Assembly: GCA_016934675.1 (NCBI GenBank)
Contig: JAFGSJ010000018.1
Coordinates: forward strand, 1-64,000
Reading direction: 5' to 3'
DNA from: a bacterium
GTDB taxonomy: Bacteria; CSSED10-310; JAFGSJ01
Length of the DNA stretch: 64,000 bases
Shown: piece by piece, positions 1 to 9,344 of the stretch
How the letters are laid out: each line of letters starts with the position of its first letter
Position numbering within the stretch: the first letter of the stretch is position 1
Made by a program: the position numbers and the translations under genes
The notes under the pieces: model-generated
Seen by the model: the letters and a program-made list of their open reading frames with translations, nothing else
Told to the model about the DNA's origin: nothing
Database searches by the model: none

Positions 1-3000
1 ATATCGATGATGTCGTGGTTGGTTATGCCACTCCTTTCTCTGCCGGGCAAATCAATTTCGATGCCACGAGCTACATGTGTAATGGCGACGCGGTCGGAGT
101 TGAAATAGCCGACCGTGATCTGAGCGGATCAGCCCTGGCTGCAGTAACCACCACGGGGGGTGACAGTGAGACAGTCACCTGTCTCGAGACAGCATGTGTA
201 TTCCAGGGATCGGTCCCCACCGCAACTGGAGCGGTTATTCCCGGCGATGGCATTCTTCAGGTCGGACATGCCGACACGATCACGGCCTCATATGACGATG
301 CGGATGATGGAACTGGTAATCCTGCGACGGTTTATGATACGGCTACCCTGGATTGTACAGGTCCGATCATTTCGAATGTACAGGCAATCAATATCAGCCT
401 GGATAATGCTGACATTGTCTGGGATACTGACGAGGAAGCTAATAGTCTCATTATCTATGACATCGTGACTCCACCACTGACGAACAGCCAGTCAGATGAA
501 GTAGAAGTGACCAGCCATTCCCTTCACGTTGCTGACTTGTCCCAATGTACCGCTTATTATTATTATGTCCAATCAACCGACAACCTGGGCAATACCACGA
601 TTGACGATAACGGCGGAGCATATTACATTTTCAGGACCCTGGTCTATCGTGCCCTGTTCGTCGACGATATGGAATCAGGGCCTGACAATTGGGCAGCAGA
701 TGCGCCCTGGGCAATTTCGAGTGAGTCATCGAACAGTCCGATCAATGCCTGGAGTGATTCCCCGGGCGGAAATTACAACAATAATCTCGACATCTCGTTG
801 ATGTTAAATCCTCTCGATTTATCGTCGTACAGTAACGCCGATGTTACATTCTGGCAAACTTATAACATTAATACCGGGGATAATGGCTACCTGGAGATAT
901 CGATCGATGGGTCGATCTGGACTAATCTGGCGACTTTCTCCGGCACTCAGACTGCCTGGACCCAAATGAGTTATGATCTGTCGCCCTACCTGGGAAATCC
1001 CGCTGTCCAAGTCCGATTCAGGCTCCTGACAAATGCCTCTACGGTCAGGGATGGTTGGCATATCGATGACGTGGTTGTTAGCTATGCCATGCCCCTGGTC
1101 TCAACCGGTCAAATCTTTCTGGATGATATCATTTACAATTGCAGCAGTGATATGGTGAATATCACCCTGGCCGACCTCGATCTGAGCGGTTCCGCCACAG
1201 TCGAAGTAACCGCCGCCAGTGGTGATAGTGAAACTGTGATCTGTTTCGATGCGGGTTGTCTCTTCGAAGGTTCGATCACCACGGCGTATGGGGCCGCAAT
1301 ACCCGGTGACGGGACCCTCCAGGTCGTTCATGCCGACACAATTACCGCCACATATTATGACGCAGATGATGGGACGGGAAATCCGGCCACTGTTCAAGAA
1401 ACGGCAACCATGGATTGTGCGGGTCCGGTCATTACCAATGTTCAAGCTATCAATATCACCCTGGACAGCTCTGAGATTGTATGGAATACTGACCAGGCGG
1501 CCGATAGTCTGGTCATCTTCGAAGATGCTGTGCCACCGGTCGCCAACAGTGAGTACTATTGGTCAAATGTAACAGATCATAGTGTTCCTCTGAGCAACTT
1601 GTCCCAATGTACCACCTATTACTTTTCTGTCCAGTCCACGGATATGTATGGCAACACTACAATCGATGATAATGGTGGTGCGTATTACAGTTTCAGGACC
1701 CTCGTCCACCAGTCGGTCTTCAGTGATGACATGGAGGTCGGTCCGGATAAATGGGTGGCCGAAGCACCCTGGACAATCTCGGATGAAGCCTCACACAGCG
1801 CTTCGAATGGCTGGAGCGATTCACCGGGTGGAAATTACAATAATAATATAGACGTCTCATTGACATCCGATCCTTTCGATTTAGCCGGGTTGAGTGATGC
1901 CAATCTGAGCTTCTGGCACATGTATAACATATACGCCGGTGATTACGGTTATCTCGAAATCATGATCGAAGGAGCAACATGGACAAATATTGCCACTTTT
2001 ACGGGTACGCAGACTTCCTGGACACTGGAGAATTATGATTTGTCTCCCTACCTTGGAAATTCGTCTGTTCAGATCCGGTTCAGACTCCAGACGAACAACA
2101 CCGGCACACGTGATGGCTGGCATATCGACGATGTCGATGTCGGATACTCGATACCTTTCCCGGCCGGTCAGATCAATCTCGATAAAACCGGTTACAGGTG
2201 CACCAGTGATACCGTGTATATCACCATAGCCGACCTTGATCTGAGCAGTTCTGCCATCGCTGAACTAATCACAGCAAGCGGCGACAGTGAGACCGTCACT
2301 TGCCTCGAAACAGCCTGTGTGTTCGAAGGTGCTATCTCCACGTCACCAGAAACGGCTATACCCGGTAATGGAATCCTAGAAGTCGATCATGCTGACACAA
2401 TCACTGCTACCTACTATGATGCAGATGATGGCACGGGAAATCCAGTTACTGTTCAGGATGTGGCGATCCTGGATTGCCTGGCGCCCGTCATCACCAATGT
2501 CCAGGTAATCAATATCACCCTGGACAGTGCCGAGATCCATTGGGAAACGGATAAAGCAGCCGATAGTCTTGTAATATTTGAAAATTCGCTCCCACCAGTG
2601 ACCAACAGTGAGTATGATTACGTTGATGTAACAGATCATGCTGTTCCTCTCGTTAATCTGTCCCAATGTACTACCTATTACTTTTCTGTCCAATCCACGG
2701 ATATATATGGCAACACTACAATCGATGATAATGGTGGGGTGTACTACAATTTTCAGACACTCTTTCATCGGTCGATCTTCAGCGATGACATTGAAACCGG
2801 TCCGGATAAATGGACCGCCGAAGCCCCCTGGGCTATTTCGAATGAAGCATCGAACAGCCCTTCGAATGCCTGGAGTGATTCCCCGGGAGGCAATTATGGA
2901 AATAACATAAATGTCTCGCTGACATCAGATCCATTCGACTTATCACTCTTGAGCAATGCTGATCTGACCTTCTGGCACATCTATACTCTGTATAGTGGTG

Positions 3001-4511
3001 ATTATGGGTATCTCGAAATCACAACCGACGGGACAAACTGGACCAGTCTTGCTTCCTTCACCGGCACACTTTCTGTCTGGACCCAGATGAGTTATGATCT
3101 GACGCCCTTTCTGGGTAATGCGTCGGTCCAGGTCCGGTTCAGACTCTTGACGAATGCCTCGGCCACCCGGGATGGCTGGCATATCGATGATGTGACTGTC
3201 GGTTATGTTGCCCCATGCGTTCCTGAAGCAGGCTATGGCAGCCACACATTCATCGATGATTGCCCAAGTGGACCTGGCGACGAAAATAGCGTTCTTGACG
3301 CTGGTGAAACGGCAGTGTTCCTGATTGATATAAGCAATGTTGGGGACGGGGACCTGGCCAATGTCTGGGCTGAGTTGAGCACAACAACACCGGGAGTGAC
3401 TATCCTCGACAATCAGGCAGATTATCCGACCATCAGCCATGGTGATACCGTAACATCACTCGGTCCCCATTTTACCGTTTCGTTCGATCCCGGATTAGCC
3501 TGCGGGACTACAGTCGATTTTGTACTTGATATTCATACCAGCGAAGGTGATTTCTCCGATAATTTCAGTGATCGACTGGGCTCTATCATATCGGGGAATT
3601 TCTTGGCCATCTCTCAAGACTTCGAGGGTTCATTTCCGCCGGCTGGCTGGACAGTAATAAACAATTCCGGCAGTGATTGGGACCGCAATGATGCCCTTGG
3701 TCAGGTTAATTACACCACGGCCAATGGCGGAGCTGGATTCTGTGCAGCAGCCGGACAGGACGGGAATCCTGGCTCGACCTGGGATACGGAACTCTGGTCA
3801 CCGCCTGTCGATCTGACGAATGCATTGTCGGCACAAGTAACATATGCCAGTAATTTTAAAGGATATGCAGGTAACGACAGTATCTATCTCGATATCTCCC
3901 TTGACGGTGGAAACAACTGGACCAATCTTCGGACACAAACGATTGATGATCCGGTAGATGGTACTTTAGAAATAGAAGATCTGGGGGCGTTCCTCGGCAA
4001 TACAGTCCTTTTACGTTGGCATTATGTTGCCCCTGCAACCACAAGTTATTACTGGCATATCGACAATATTCTGCTCGAATACACAGCTCAGACGGACTGC
4101 ACCATGAACGTTTGTTCTACCGGAGGAGGAACTGCTGTAACGGTCGCTGACGGTACTGAACCGGGAACCAATCCGATGACCGCCACCAAGAGTGGCTCGA
4201 TCATTATCACCTGGGATGCGATCACACCTAATTGCAGCTCGACCGGTTATCATCTGATCTGGGGTTGGGGTAATGATATGGCGACCTATACCATTTCTGG
4301 TGCAGATTGTACGCTCGATACAGCCGGAACACATGACTGGACCGGCTCACCTGACACGACCTCTGACTGGTGCTGGTTCCTCATTGTCGGAAACGATGGT
4401 GCCTCCGAAGAAGGCGGCTGGGGCACAAATAGCAATGGTGTCGAACGGAGTTCTTCCGCTTCCGGCGAGTGCTCAACGGTCACCATCGACACCACCCCCT
4501 GTGTTCCCTAA
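1..4511 (+). CDS. Giant modular surface/secreted protein (fibronectin III plus jelly-roll repeats), 5' partial
   Basis: The open frame enters from the window edge (first complete codon at base 3, reading IDDVVVGY, the end of an earlier module), so the true start lies upstream; the GTG at 15 is not a real start. About 1,500 residues are visible. Three near-identical modules follow, each with a short Cys-containing segment (DLSGSA...GDSETV), a fibronectin type III-like domain (NVQAINI...YVQSTDNLGNTT) and a jelly-roll/MAM or choice-of-anchor J-like domain ending in GWHIDDV. After about residue 1070 come a spacer domain (AGETAVFLIDISNVGDG), one more choice-of-anchor J-like domain ending in YYWHIDNILLEY, and a Cys-containing C-terminal domain. 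No catalytic motif and no C-terminal anchor is visible; it stops at CVP with tandem stops TAA TAG. Such modules are typical of extracellular adhesive or carbohydrate-binding proteins, or of appendages to secreted peptidases whose catalytic part would be upstream. Confidence 0.85.
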   Translation, partial: IDDVVVGYATPFSAGQINFDATSYMCNGDAVGVEIADRDLSGSALAAVTTTGGDSETVTCLETACVFQGSVPTATGAVIPGDGILQVGHADTITASYDDADDGTGNPATVYDTATLDCTGPIISNVQAINISLDNADIVWDTDEEANSLIIYDIVTPPLTNSQSDEVEVTSHSLHVADLSQCTAYYYYVQSTDNLGNTTIDDNGGAYYIFRTLVYRALFVDDMESGPDNWAADAPWAISSESSNSPINAWSDSPGGNYNNNLDISLMLNPLDLSSYSNADVTFWQTYNINTGDNGYLEISIDGSIWTNLATFSGTQTAWTQMSYDLSPYLGNPAVQVRFRLLTNASTVRDGWHIDDVVVSYAMPLVSTGQIFLDDIIYNCSSDMVNITLADLDLSGSATVEVTAASGDSETVICFDAGCLFEGSITTAYGAAIPGDGTLQVVHADTITATYYDADDGTGNPATVQETATMDCAGPVITNVQAINITLDSSEIVWNTDQAADSLVIFEDAVPPVANSEYYWSNVTDHSVPLSNLSQCTTYYFSVQSTDMYGNTTIDDNGGAYYSFRTLVHQSVFSDDMEVGPDKWVAEAPWTISDEASHSASNGWSDSPGGNYNNNIDVSLTSDPFDLAGLSDANLSFWHMYNIYAGDYGYLEIMIEGATWTNIATFTGTQTSWTLENYDLSPYLGNSSVQIRFRLQTNNTGTRDGWHIDDVDVGYSIPFPAGQINLDKTGYRCTSDTVYITIADLDLSSSAIAELITASGDSETVTCLETACVFEGAISTSPETAIPGNGILEVDHADTITATYYDADDGTGNPVTVQDVAILDCLAPVITNVQVINITLDSAEIHWETDKAADSLVIFENSLPPVTNSEYDYVDVTDHAVPLVNLSQCTTYYFSVQSTDIYGNTTIDDNGGVYYNFQTLFHRSIFSDDIETGPDKWTAEAPWAISNEASNSPSNAWSDSPGGNYGNNINVSLTSDPFDLSLLSNADLTFWHIYTLYSGDYGYLEITTDGTNWTSLASFTGTLSVWTQMSYDLTPFLGNASVQVRFRLLTNASATRDGWHIDDVTVGYVAPCVPEAGYGSHTFIDDCPSGPGDENSVLDAGETAVFLIDISNVGDGDLANVWAELSTTTPGVTILDNQADYPTISHGDTVTSLGPHFTVSFDPGLACGTTVDFVLDIHTSEGDFSDNFSDRLGSIISGNFLAISQDFEGSFPPAGWTVINNSGSDWDRNDALGQVNYTTANGGAGFCAAAGQDGNPGSTWDTELWSPPVDLTNALSAQVTYASNFKGYAGNDSIYLDISLDGGNNWTNLRTQTIDDPVDGTLEIEDLGAFLGNTVLLRWHYVAPATTSYYWHIDNILLEYTAQTDCTMNVCSTGGGTAVTVADGTEPGTNPMTATKSGSIIITWDAITPNCSSTGYHLIWGWGNDMATYTISGADCTLDTAGTHDWTGSPDTTSDWCWFLIVGNDGASEEGGWGTNSNGVERSSSASGECSTVTIDTTPCVP
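45..3218 (+). repeat. Three tandem ~1,060-bp coding modules
   Basis: Module boundaries at GGG/GGT codons of the GQI motif lie at 45, 1107 and 2166, giving lengths of 1,062 and 1,059 bases, and the third ends near 3218. The protein copies are strongly alike through the fibronectin and jelly-roll domains. The fragment before base 45 is the end of a fourth copy outside the window. The antisense open frames in this stretch recur with the same spacing and are by-products of the repeat. Confidence 0.9.
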
Positions 4512-5088
4512 TAGTGTGGGTATCAGCTCCATGTTCGTCTTATGGCTTGAATAGGGAGGGTAGGCCTAAATCAGAATAATTCAAAAGACTATCTGTTCGG
4601 TGGTTGAGTTATTTGGATGAGAAAAGGCACAGCCATGATCAGAAGTGGAGCACTAACGAGCGCAATTCTTCCTCGAAGTTCACAACAGTCATCCGTAGAA
4701 TCGACTCCTTAACTTGTTTGATCTACCCGGGAGTCCGTGGTAATCGACTCCTCCTTCCCGGCTTTGACCGTCGCTTTTGATGGGACCCATTATACAAGCT
4801 TTCTTTGAAAGAGCCTAACATGTGAAGCAGAAATTTACACTCCTGGCTAAACATATGTTCATTTTCTGAACAGTCTATCTTCATTTCTCTCGAACGGATT
4901 TTCCGATAAAGCTTACCCAGCCAGTATTTAAGCACATTATTGATGTAAGACGAGCATGTGCCAAAATTGGCATGGTTTTTGCTTAACTCCAAATAATTGA
5001 AGAATGATTCTTTATTCGATGAGGGTAGTGTCTCATTCGAGATATATAGTTGGTTAAACGATAGGGGAAGGGAATCAAAGGTGGTGTT
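4512..5088. other. Intergenic region before the Kelch gene
   Basis: About 580 bases without a convincing gene. An 11-base direct repeat AATCGACTCCT occurs at 4699-4709 and 4742-4752. A sigma-54-type element lies at 4967-4984. An 89-codon open frame on the minus strand (4723-4992) has no recognisable domain and would be read across the sigma-54 element, so I do not call it. Confidence 0.6.
4967..4984 (+). promoter_or_regulatory. Sigma-54 (-24/-12) promoter for the Kelch protein gene
   Basis: The sequence TTGGCATGGTTTTTGCTT matches the RpoN consensus TGGCACG-N4-TTGCW, with GG at 4969-4970 and GC at 4981-4982 separated by the required 10 bases. The only consensus departure is T for C in TGGCAC. 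Transcription would begin near 4994, about 95 bases before the ATG at 5089. No activator site was identified. Confidence 0.65.
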
Positions 5089-8000
5089 ATGAAGAGTTCA
5101 GATAGATTCAGATCAGTGACAAATAATAGTGCTTTCAGGCTGGACCTGATTATACGTTCAACGCTCATCATCTTGATCCTTTCAGCTCTGCTCGTGCCGC
5201 CTCTCTTCTATTCTACGAATGTCCGAGCCAGTGCTCCTGAATCGGGCCAACAAAATTATCATCAGCTCACCTTTAAAGAACGCTTTGAGCTGCAGCGTGC
5301 AATTGAAGAAGTCAACTGGCGACACTTGATCTGGCCAGAAGTCAATCACGATCCGAAACCGGATTTTGACGCAATGGTTTCGGCTGAGGTAATCCAAGCA
5401 AAAGTCGCCCGCACCATCCAGCTTTCGATTGCTTTGGAATGCTACTGGCACAAACCGGTTACGGGGCCACAACTCCAGGCGGAAATCGAGCGTTTGGTCT
5501 CCCAGACCAGAAAGCCGGACATATTACGGGAAATGTTCGAGGCTTTAGGAAATGATCCCTATCTGATCGCGGAAGGATTGGCTCGGCCCATTCTGGCGAA
5601 CAGACTCTGTCGAATGTATTATGCCTTTGACGATCGCATTCAGGGTCCTTTAAGGGAGAGGGTCAAACATGAGTTGGAGCTCTATTCTGAACCTGCACAG
5701 ATGAAGAAGATGAGTGGCAGGTATTATGAATATACACTCGAAATGGAGACTGATGAGGGAAATCCCAGTCATGAGAACTTGAATAAGAGCAGCGACAGAC
5801 AGTGGGTTGGTGATCGTGAATGGGCCCGGTTACGTAAAGAGCTTATTCTTGATTTCCAACGAGTTACTCCCAAGGAGAGTGATCCCCAGGATATCACCAA
5901 TGACCGGGAATTCTTAGAAGACAATAAGGATTGTTGTACCACCGAACAGGATCTTGATGCCTCATGGGCAGCTTTGAGACCTGGCAGCTGGAGCAGGTTG
6001 ACGGAAGATGAAACATGTTTCACTGTCATGATAATTCGGGCTAAAGGATCGGACTTCGTCACGCTCGGAAAAATGGTCTGGTTGAAAACCCCTTTCGATG
6101 AATGGTTGGGGACCATTTCCGCCCAACTTCCCAAGGCGATCCAGGAGCCGGACTATCCGTATTCCATTCCAGAGTGTGCTCATGCTGATGCAACACGTAA
6201 CGATTCCTGGGAATTGATGGGTTTGCAGGAACGTATCGTACATTCCGCGGTGTGGACCGGTACCGAGATGATCGTCTTTGGAGGATATGTAGCCGGTAAT
6301 ACCGGTGCCAGATACGATCCTCTCACCCACACCTGGACCCCCCTTTCTCAAAATAATGCCCCATCAGCACGATACAGACACACAGCAGTCTGGACCGGGA
6401 GCGAAATGCTTGTCTGGGGGGGAGCTGATAGCAACGGCCGATCGTGCTTGTCCACCGGCGGAAAATTCAACCCATTGACTAATTCATGGAGCACAATCAC
6501 AAACAAAGAGGCTCCTACCGCGAGAGCTGAGCACACGGCGGTCTGGAATGGAAGCACGATGCTGATCTGGGGTGGAAGAAACTTTCAAGCTCGTGATAAT
6601 TTCATCAGCGGAGCACAATATAATCCCGTCACTAACTCTTGGAAGAACACGTCAGAGTTCAATGCTCCTACTCCCAGACACTCCCATTCTGCTGTCTGGA
6701 CGGGGAGTGAGATGATTGTGTGGGGTGGCTTCACTACATCCTCAAAGGGGGCTCTATTAAATACAGGTGGACGGTATAATCCTACCAATGATGCCTGGGA
6801 ACCGACCTCCCTGCAGAATGCCCCCACACCAACGGCCTGGCATACGGCAGTGTGGACCGGTCAGGAAATGATCACCTGGGGATATAAAGAAATCCCCGGG
6901 GGTAGATATAATCCCGCAAACGACTCCTGGACCTCCATTTCAACTGTCGATGCTCCTTTGGGAACAAATTCCCATACTGTTGTCTGGACAGGACAAGAAA
7001 TGATTACCTGGGGAGGATGGAACGTTCCTACCCAGGACAATGTCAATGAAGGCGGCAGATATAATCCTGACACGGATAGTTGGGTGCTCACGCCCACTAT
7101 CAATGCACCATTGCCTCGCCAGTATCATTCCGCTATCTGGACCGGCTCGGAGATGATCATTTGTGGTGGTGCCGATGAGGTTATGACTCCTCAGACAATA
7201 CGCTCCAATATTCTAGGCAGATACAGTCCACTCGCGGACATCTGGACCCTCGAGTCGACCCTCCCGCCTGATACGCCCCTGGCCAGAGAACATCACAGTG
7301 CTATCTGGACCGGAACTGAAATGATCATCTGGGGGGGAACAGATTCTTATATCGATGTATACAAAACCAATACTGGCGGGAGATTCAATCCAATCTTCAA
7401 TAACTGGATGGCAACTTCAACGATCGATGCACCAGGTAAAGCAGCTCAACATGCCGCCATCTGGACTGGTACGACGATGCTGATCTGGGGTGGGATAAGC
7501 TCATGTGGAAAATATAATCCAATCGCCGATACGTGGTCAGCAGCCTCGACTGTTAATGCTCCACATTTCGGTTCAAGTCAACCCGCGGTGTGGACCGGAG
7601 TCGAAATGATTGTCTGGGGAGGCTATGACGATGATCTCTACGACTATACGAATAAAGGGAGCAGATACAATCCAATGACCGATGCCTGGACGACAATCTC
7701 GACAAAAAATGCTCCCAGCATAAGAGAGTGTAATACAGCGATCTGGTCGGGAGATGAAATGATTATCTGGGGCGGTATGGATCCCTGTTATCTTAATACA
7801 GGCGGTAAATATGATGTCGGGACTGATTCCTGGCAAGCCCTGAGCATGATCAATGCACCTACGATTAGATATCATCACACGGCTGTCTGGACCGGGACCG
7901 AGATGATCATCTGGGGTGGAATAGGTCCTCTGGTTCAGTCCAATATGCTGGGAATATACGATCCTCTTGATAATCTCTGGCTTCAAGTGATTGAGCCGAC

Positions 8001-8370
8001 CACAGTTGATGAACGTTATTATCATTCTGCCATCTGGACCGGAACGGCCATGATTACCTGGGGCGGTGGCGGATATATGTCCAACACCGGTGAGCTTTTT
8101 TATCCCCAAGATAATTCCATTGAGGAAGTCTCAATGATCAATGTGCCCAACGGTAGAATCGATCACACAGCGGTCTGGACCGGAGATGAGATGATCGTCT
8201 GGGGCGGATATAATGATGTCGGTTCGATGAATACCGGAGGACGATACACACCACCAAGCAGTCAACCTTTGGTCCCTGATCTGACCTCATGGACTTTTCT
8301 GGTCATACTCACCCTGCTTTCAATCTGTATCGTTTTCTCCTCAAGGAAAAATGAGGTCACCAAGTCTTGA
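5089..8370 (+). CDS. Exported Kelch-type beta-propeller protein with C-terminal membrane tail
   Basis: 1,093 residues. The ATG at 5089 is preceded by AAAGGTGG. The N-terminus has a basic stretch, a hydrophobic segment (about residues 23-42) and a plausible signal-peptidase site after VRASA, so it should be exported. Residues about 50-380 form a helical, charged domain I do not recognise. From about residue 385 to 1055 there are 14 Kelch-like blades, each with the signature H-[ST]-A-[VI]-W-[TS]-G-x-E-M-[IL]-[VI]-W-G-G followed by GRYNP and a W-containing strand; 14 would fit two seven-bladed propellers. The C-terminus is VPDLTSW, a hydrophobic helix and then SSRKN, a layout like the IPTL-CTERM type of sorting signal (IPTLSEWG, helix, basic residues). 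Propellers of this type usually bind proteins or glycans at the cell surface; no enzyme motif is seen. Its neighbour upstream is another giant surface protein. Confidence 0.85.
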   Translation: MKSSDRFRSVTNNSAFRLDLIIRSTLIILILSALLVPPLFYSTNVRASAPESGQQNYHQLTFKERFELQRAIEEVNWRHLIWPEVNHDPKPDFDAMVSAEVIQAKVARTIQLSIALECYWHKPVTGPQLQAEIERLVSQTRKPDILREMFEALGNDPYLIAEGLARPILANRLCRMYYAFDDRIQGPLRERVKHELELYSEPAQMKKMSGRYYEYTLEMETDEGNPSHENLNKSSDRQWVGDREWARLRKELILDFQRVTPKESDPQDITNDREFLEDNKDCCTTEQDLDASWAALRPGSWSRLTEDETCFTVMIIRAKGSDFVTLGKMVWLKTPFDEWLGTISAQLPKAIQEPDYPYSIPECAHADATRNDSWELMGLQERIVHSAVWTGTEMIVFGGYVAGNTGARYDPLTHTWTPLSQNNAPSARYRHTAVWTGSEMLVWGGADSNGRSCLSTGGKFNPLTNSWSTITNKEAPTARAEHTAVWNGSTMLIWGGRNFQARDNFISGAQYNPVTNSWKNTSEFNAPTPRHSHSAVWTGSEMIVWGGFTTSSKGALLNTGGRYNPTNDAWEPTSLQNAPTPTAWHTAVWTGQEMITWGYKEIPGGRYNPANDSWTSISTVDAPLGTNSHTVVWTGQEMITWGGWNVPTQDNVNEGGRYNPDTDSWVLTPTINAPLPRQYHSAIWTGSEMIICGGADEVMTPQTIRSNILGRYSPLADIWTLESTLPPDTPLAREHHSAIWTGTEMIIWGGTDSYIDVYKTNTGGRFNPIFNNWMATSTIDAPGKAAQHAAIWTGTTMLIWGGISSCGKYNPIADTWSAASTVNAPHFGSSQPAVWTGVEMIVWGGYDDDLYDYTNKGSRYNPMTDAWTTISTKNAPSIRECNTAIWSGDEMIIWGGMDPCYLNTGGKYDVGTDSWQALSMINAPTIRYHHTAVWTGTEMIIWGGIGPLVQSNMLGIYDPLDNLWLQVIEPTTVDERYYHSAIWTGTAMITWGGGGYMSNTGELFYPQDNSIEEVSMINVPNGRIDHTAVWTGDEMIVWGGYNDVGSMNTGGRYTPPSSQPLVPDLTSWTFLVILTLLSICIVFSSRKNEVTKS
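6228..8211 (+). repeat. 14 Kelch-like blade repeats (~150 bp period)
   Basis: Fourteen copies of the W-[TS/N]-G-x-x-M-[IL]-x-[WFC]-G-G core can be read, starting at about 6241 and ending near 8209. Copies are diverged at DNA level but the codons for WTG-EM are strikingly conserved. Confidence 0.9.
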
Positions 8371-8492
8371 AATGTGAATTAATCGACATTCTTTAACAGG
8401 TTACAAAACATAAAAAACCACTCGAACTCTCATGTCAAGAGAAGGAACATCATCAAGAAGCACATATTGACCGGATCGTCGAGTTACCTGAA

Positions 8493-8521
8493 TTGACAAA
8501 AGTGGTCTTTTTCTTTACAAT
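8493..8521 (+). promoter_or_regulatory. Sigma-70 promoter of the nucleotidyltransferase TA-like pair
   Basis: TTGACA at 8493-8498, a 17-base spacer and TACAAT at 8516-8521. The start codon of the first gene follows at 8606, leaving a leader of about 80 bases that is duplicated downstream of the pair. Confidence 0.7.
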
Positions 8522-8612
8522 AAAGCAGAGAGAACAGAATAAATCTGGGTTTGGGTCATCTCATTTCTTCGGTCAACCAGTGAATTCAATGAGAGAAGTA
8601 CATTTATGAAGG
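8520..8612 (+). repeat. Leader repeat copy A (start region of the TA-like pair)
   Basis: This copy runs from the promoter -10 region (ATAAAGCAGAGAGAACAGAA) through the ribosome-binding site and first codons of the 91-residue gene. It is matched base for base over long stretches by copy B at 9345-9442, just downstream of the pair. Confidence 0.8.
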
Positions 8613-8881
8613 CGAGAATGAAAGCGAACATAGTGCTACCAGAAGAAGTTGCTGACAATATCCCTTTGAAATTGTCGCGTTCAGATGAAGTCAAGACCGT
8701 TTTAAAAATCGATCGAGATGCTGAAAACGACGAGTTAGAATTGGAGTATGAACTCGCGTATCAATTGAGGTTAACCACACGACAACGCTTTGAAATGATG
8801 TTCTCAAAATCCTGCGAAATGATCGAGGTTATGCTCAGACATGGATACCGAAAGCCTTTTGAGGTCATTAAACGAACATAA
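8606..8881 (+). CDS. Small partner protein of a nucleotidyltransferase (putative antitoxin or toxin partner)
   Basis: 91 residues, acidic in the middle (DAENDELELEYELAYQL) and ending in a conserved-looking RFEMMFSKS...MLRHGYRKPFEVIKR segment that I recognise as a type of small protein often encoded directly upstream of small nucleotidyltransferases. The ATG at 8606 is preceded by GAGAGAAG; an in-frame ATG at 8618 is an alternative. The gene overlaps the nucleotidyltransferase gene by 41 bases in another frame, which implies translational coupling. Function as a toxin-antitoxin partner is inference from this arrangement; no known antitoxin fold can be read directly. Confidence 0.65.
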   Translation: MKARMKANIVLPEEVADNIPLKLSRSDEVKTVLKIDRDAENDELELEYELAYQLRLTTRQRFEMMFSKSCEMIEVMLRHGYRKPFEVIKRT

Positions 8882-9311
8882 GGTTCGCTATGTCGTTATA
8901 GGCGCGACTGCATTCCCAGTTCACGGTTATGCCCGAGCTACTCTTGATATTGACATCTTTATCGAAGCAACTCCAGAGAATGCCCAAGCTACACTTGTCG
9001 CCCTCAATGACTTCGGTTATGACGTGACTGATATCTCCCTCGAGGACTTACTCACCAAAAAAATATTGATTCGACAATATAGTGTGGAAACAGATATCCA
9101 TCCCTTTGTGTCTGGCGTTCATTTCGAAGATATTTGGAGCCATCGTGTTGAAGATAAAATTGGTGAAACAACCGCTTCTTTTGCGAGCCTGGATGATCTC
9201 ATCCGGATGAAACAGTCAGCCGCCCGCCCCAAAGATCAGGAGGACCTGCGGGTGCTCCTGAAATTGAAAAAGTTGAAGGAACAGCATGATAGGGGGCAAG
9301 TCAACGGTTGA
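8841..9311 (+). CDS. MNT/DUF6036-like nucleotidyltransferase (putative TA component)
   Basis: 156 residues. The N-terminal core reads VVIGATAFPVHGYARATLDIDIFI: a G-A-x-A helix start followed about ten residues later by the paired acidic residues DID of the Pol-beta nucleotidyltransferase fold, and a third acidic strand around ETDIHPF. A later stretch (FASLDDLIRMKQSAARPKDQEDLRVL) is typical of the AbiEii/DUF6036-like group, whose members act as nucleotidyl-transferring toxins or antitoxins. ATG at 8841 lies inside the preceding gene. The C-terminus (KLKKLKEQHDRGQVNG) is charged. No HEPN partner is present, so it is not the classic MNT-HEPN pair. Confidence 0.75.
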   Translation: MDTESLLRSLNEHKVRYVVIGATAFPVHGYARATLDIDIFIEATPENAQATLVALNDFGYDVTDISLEDLLTKKILIRQYSVETDIHPFVSGVHFEDIWSHRVEDKIGETTASFASLDDLIRMKQSAARPKDQEDLRVLLKLKKLKEQHDRGQVNG

Positions 9312-9344
9312 GTTGACCAACCGGGGACAGTCAACTATCGACCT

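Noticed and set aside
2943-3440. 165-codon antisense ORF in the first gene (and similar ones)
   Set aside because: Antisense frames recur with the module period and follow from codon bias of the repeat.
4723-4992. 89-codon minus-strand ORF in the gap before the Kelch gene
   Set aside because: No domain, no clear ribosome-binding site, and it overlaps the sigma-54 promoter on the other strand.
6228-8211. Regular 150-bp repeats as a CRISPR-like or satellite array
   Set aside because: They are diverged coding repeats of a propeller protein in one open frame.
8841-9311. Classic MNT-HEPN toxin-antitoxin system
   Set aside because: The upstream partner shows no HEPN R-x4-6-H motif, and the nucleotidyltransferase is closer to the AbiEii/DUF6036-like group.
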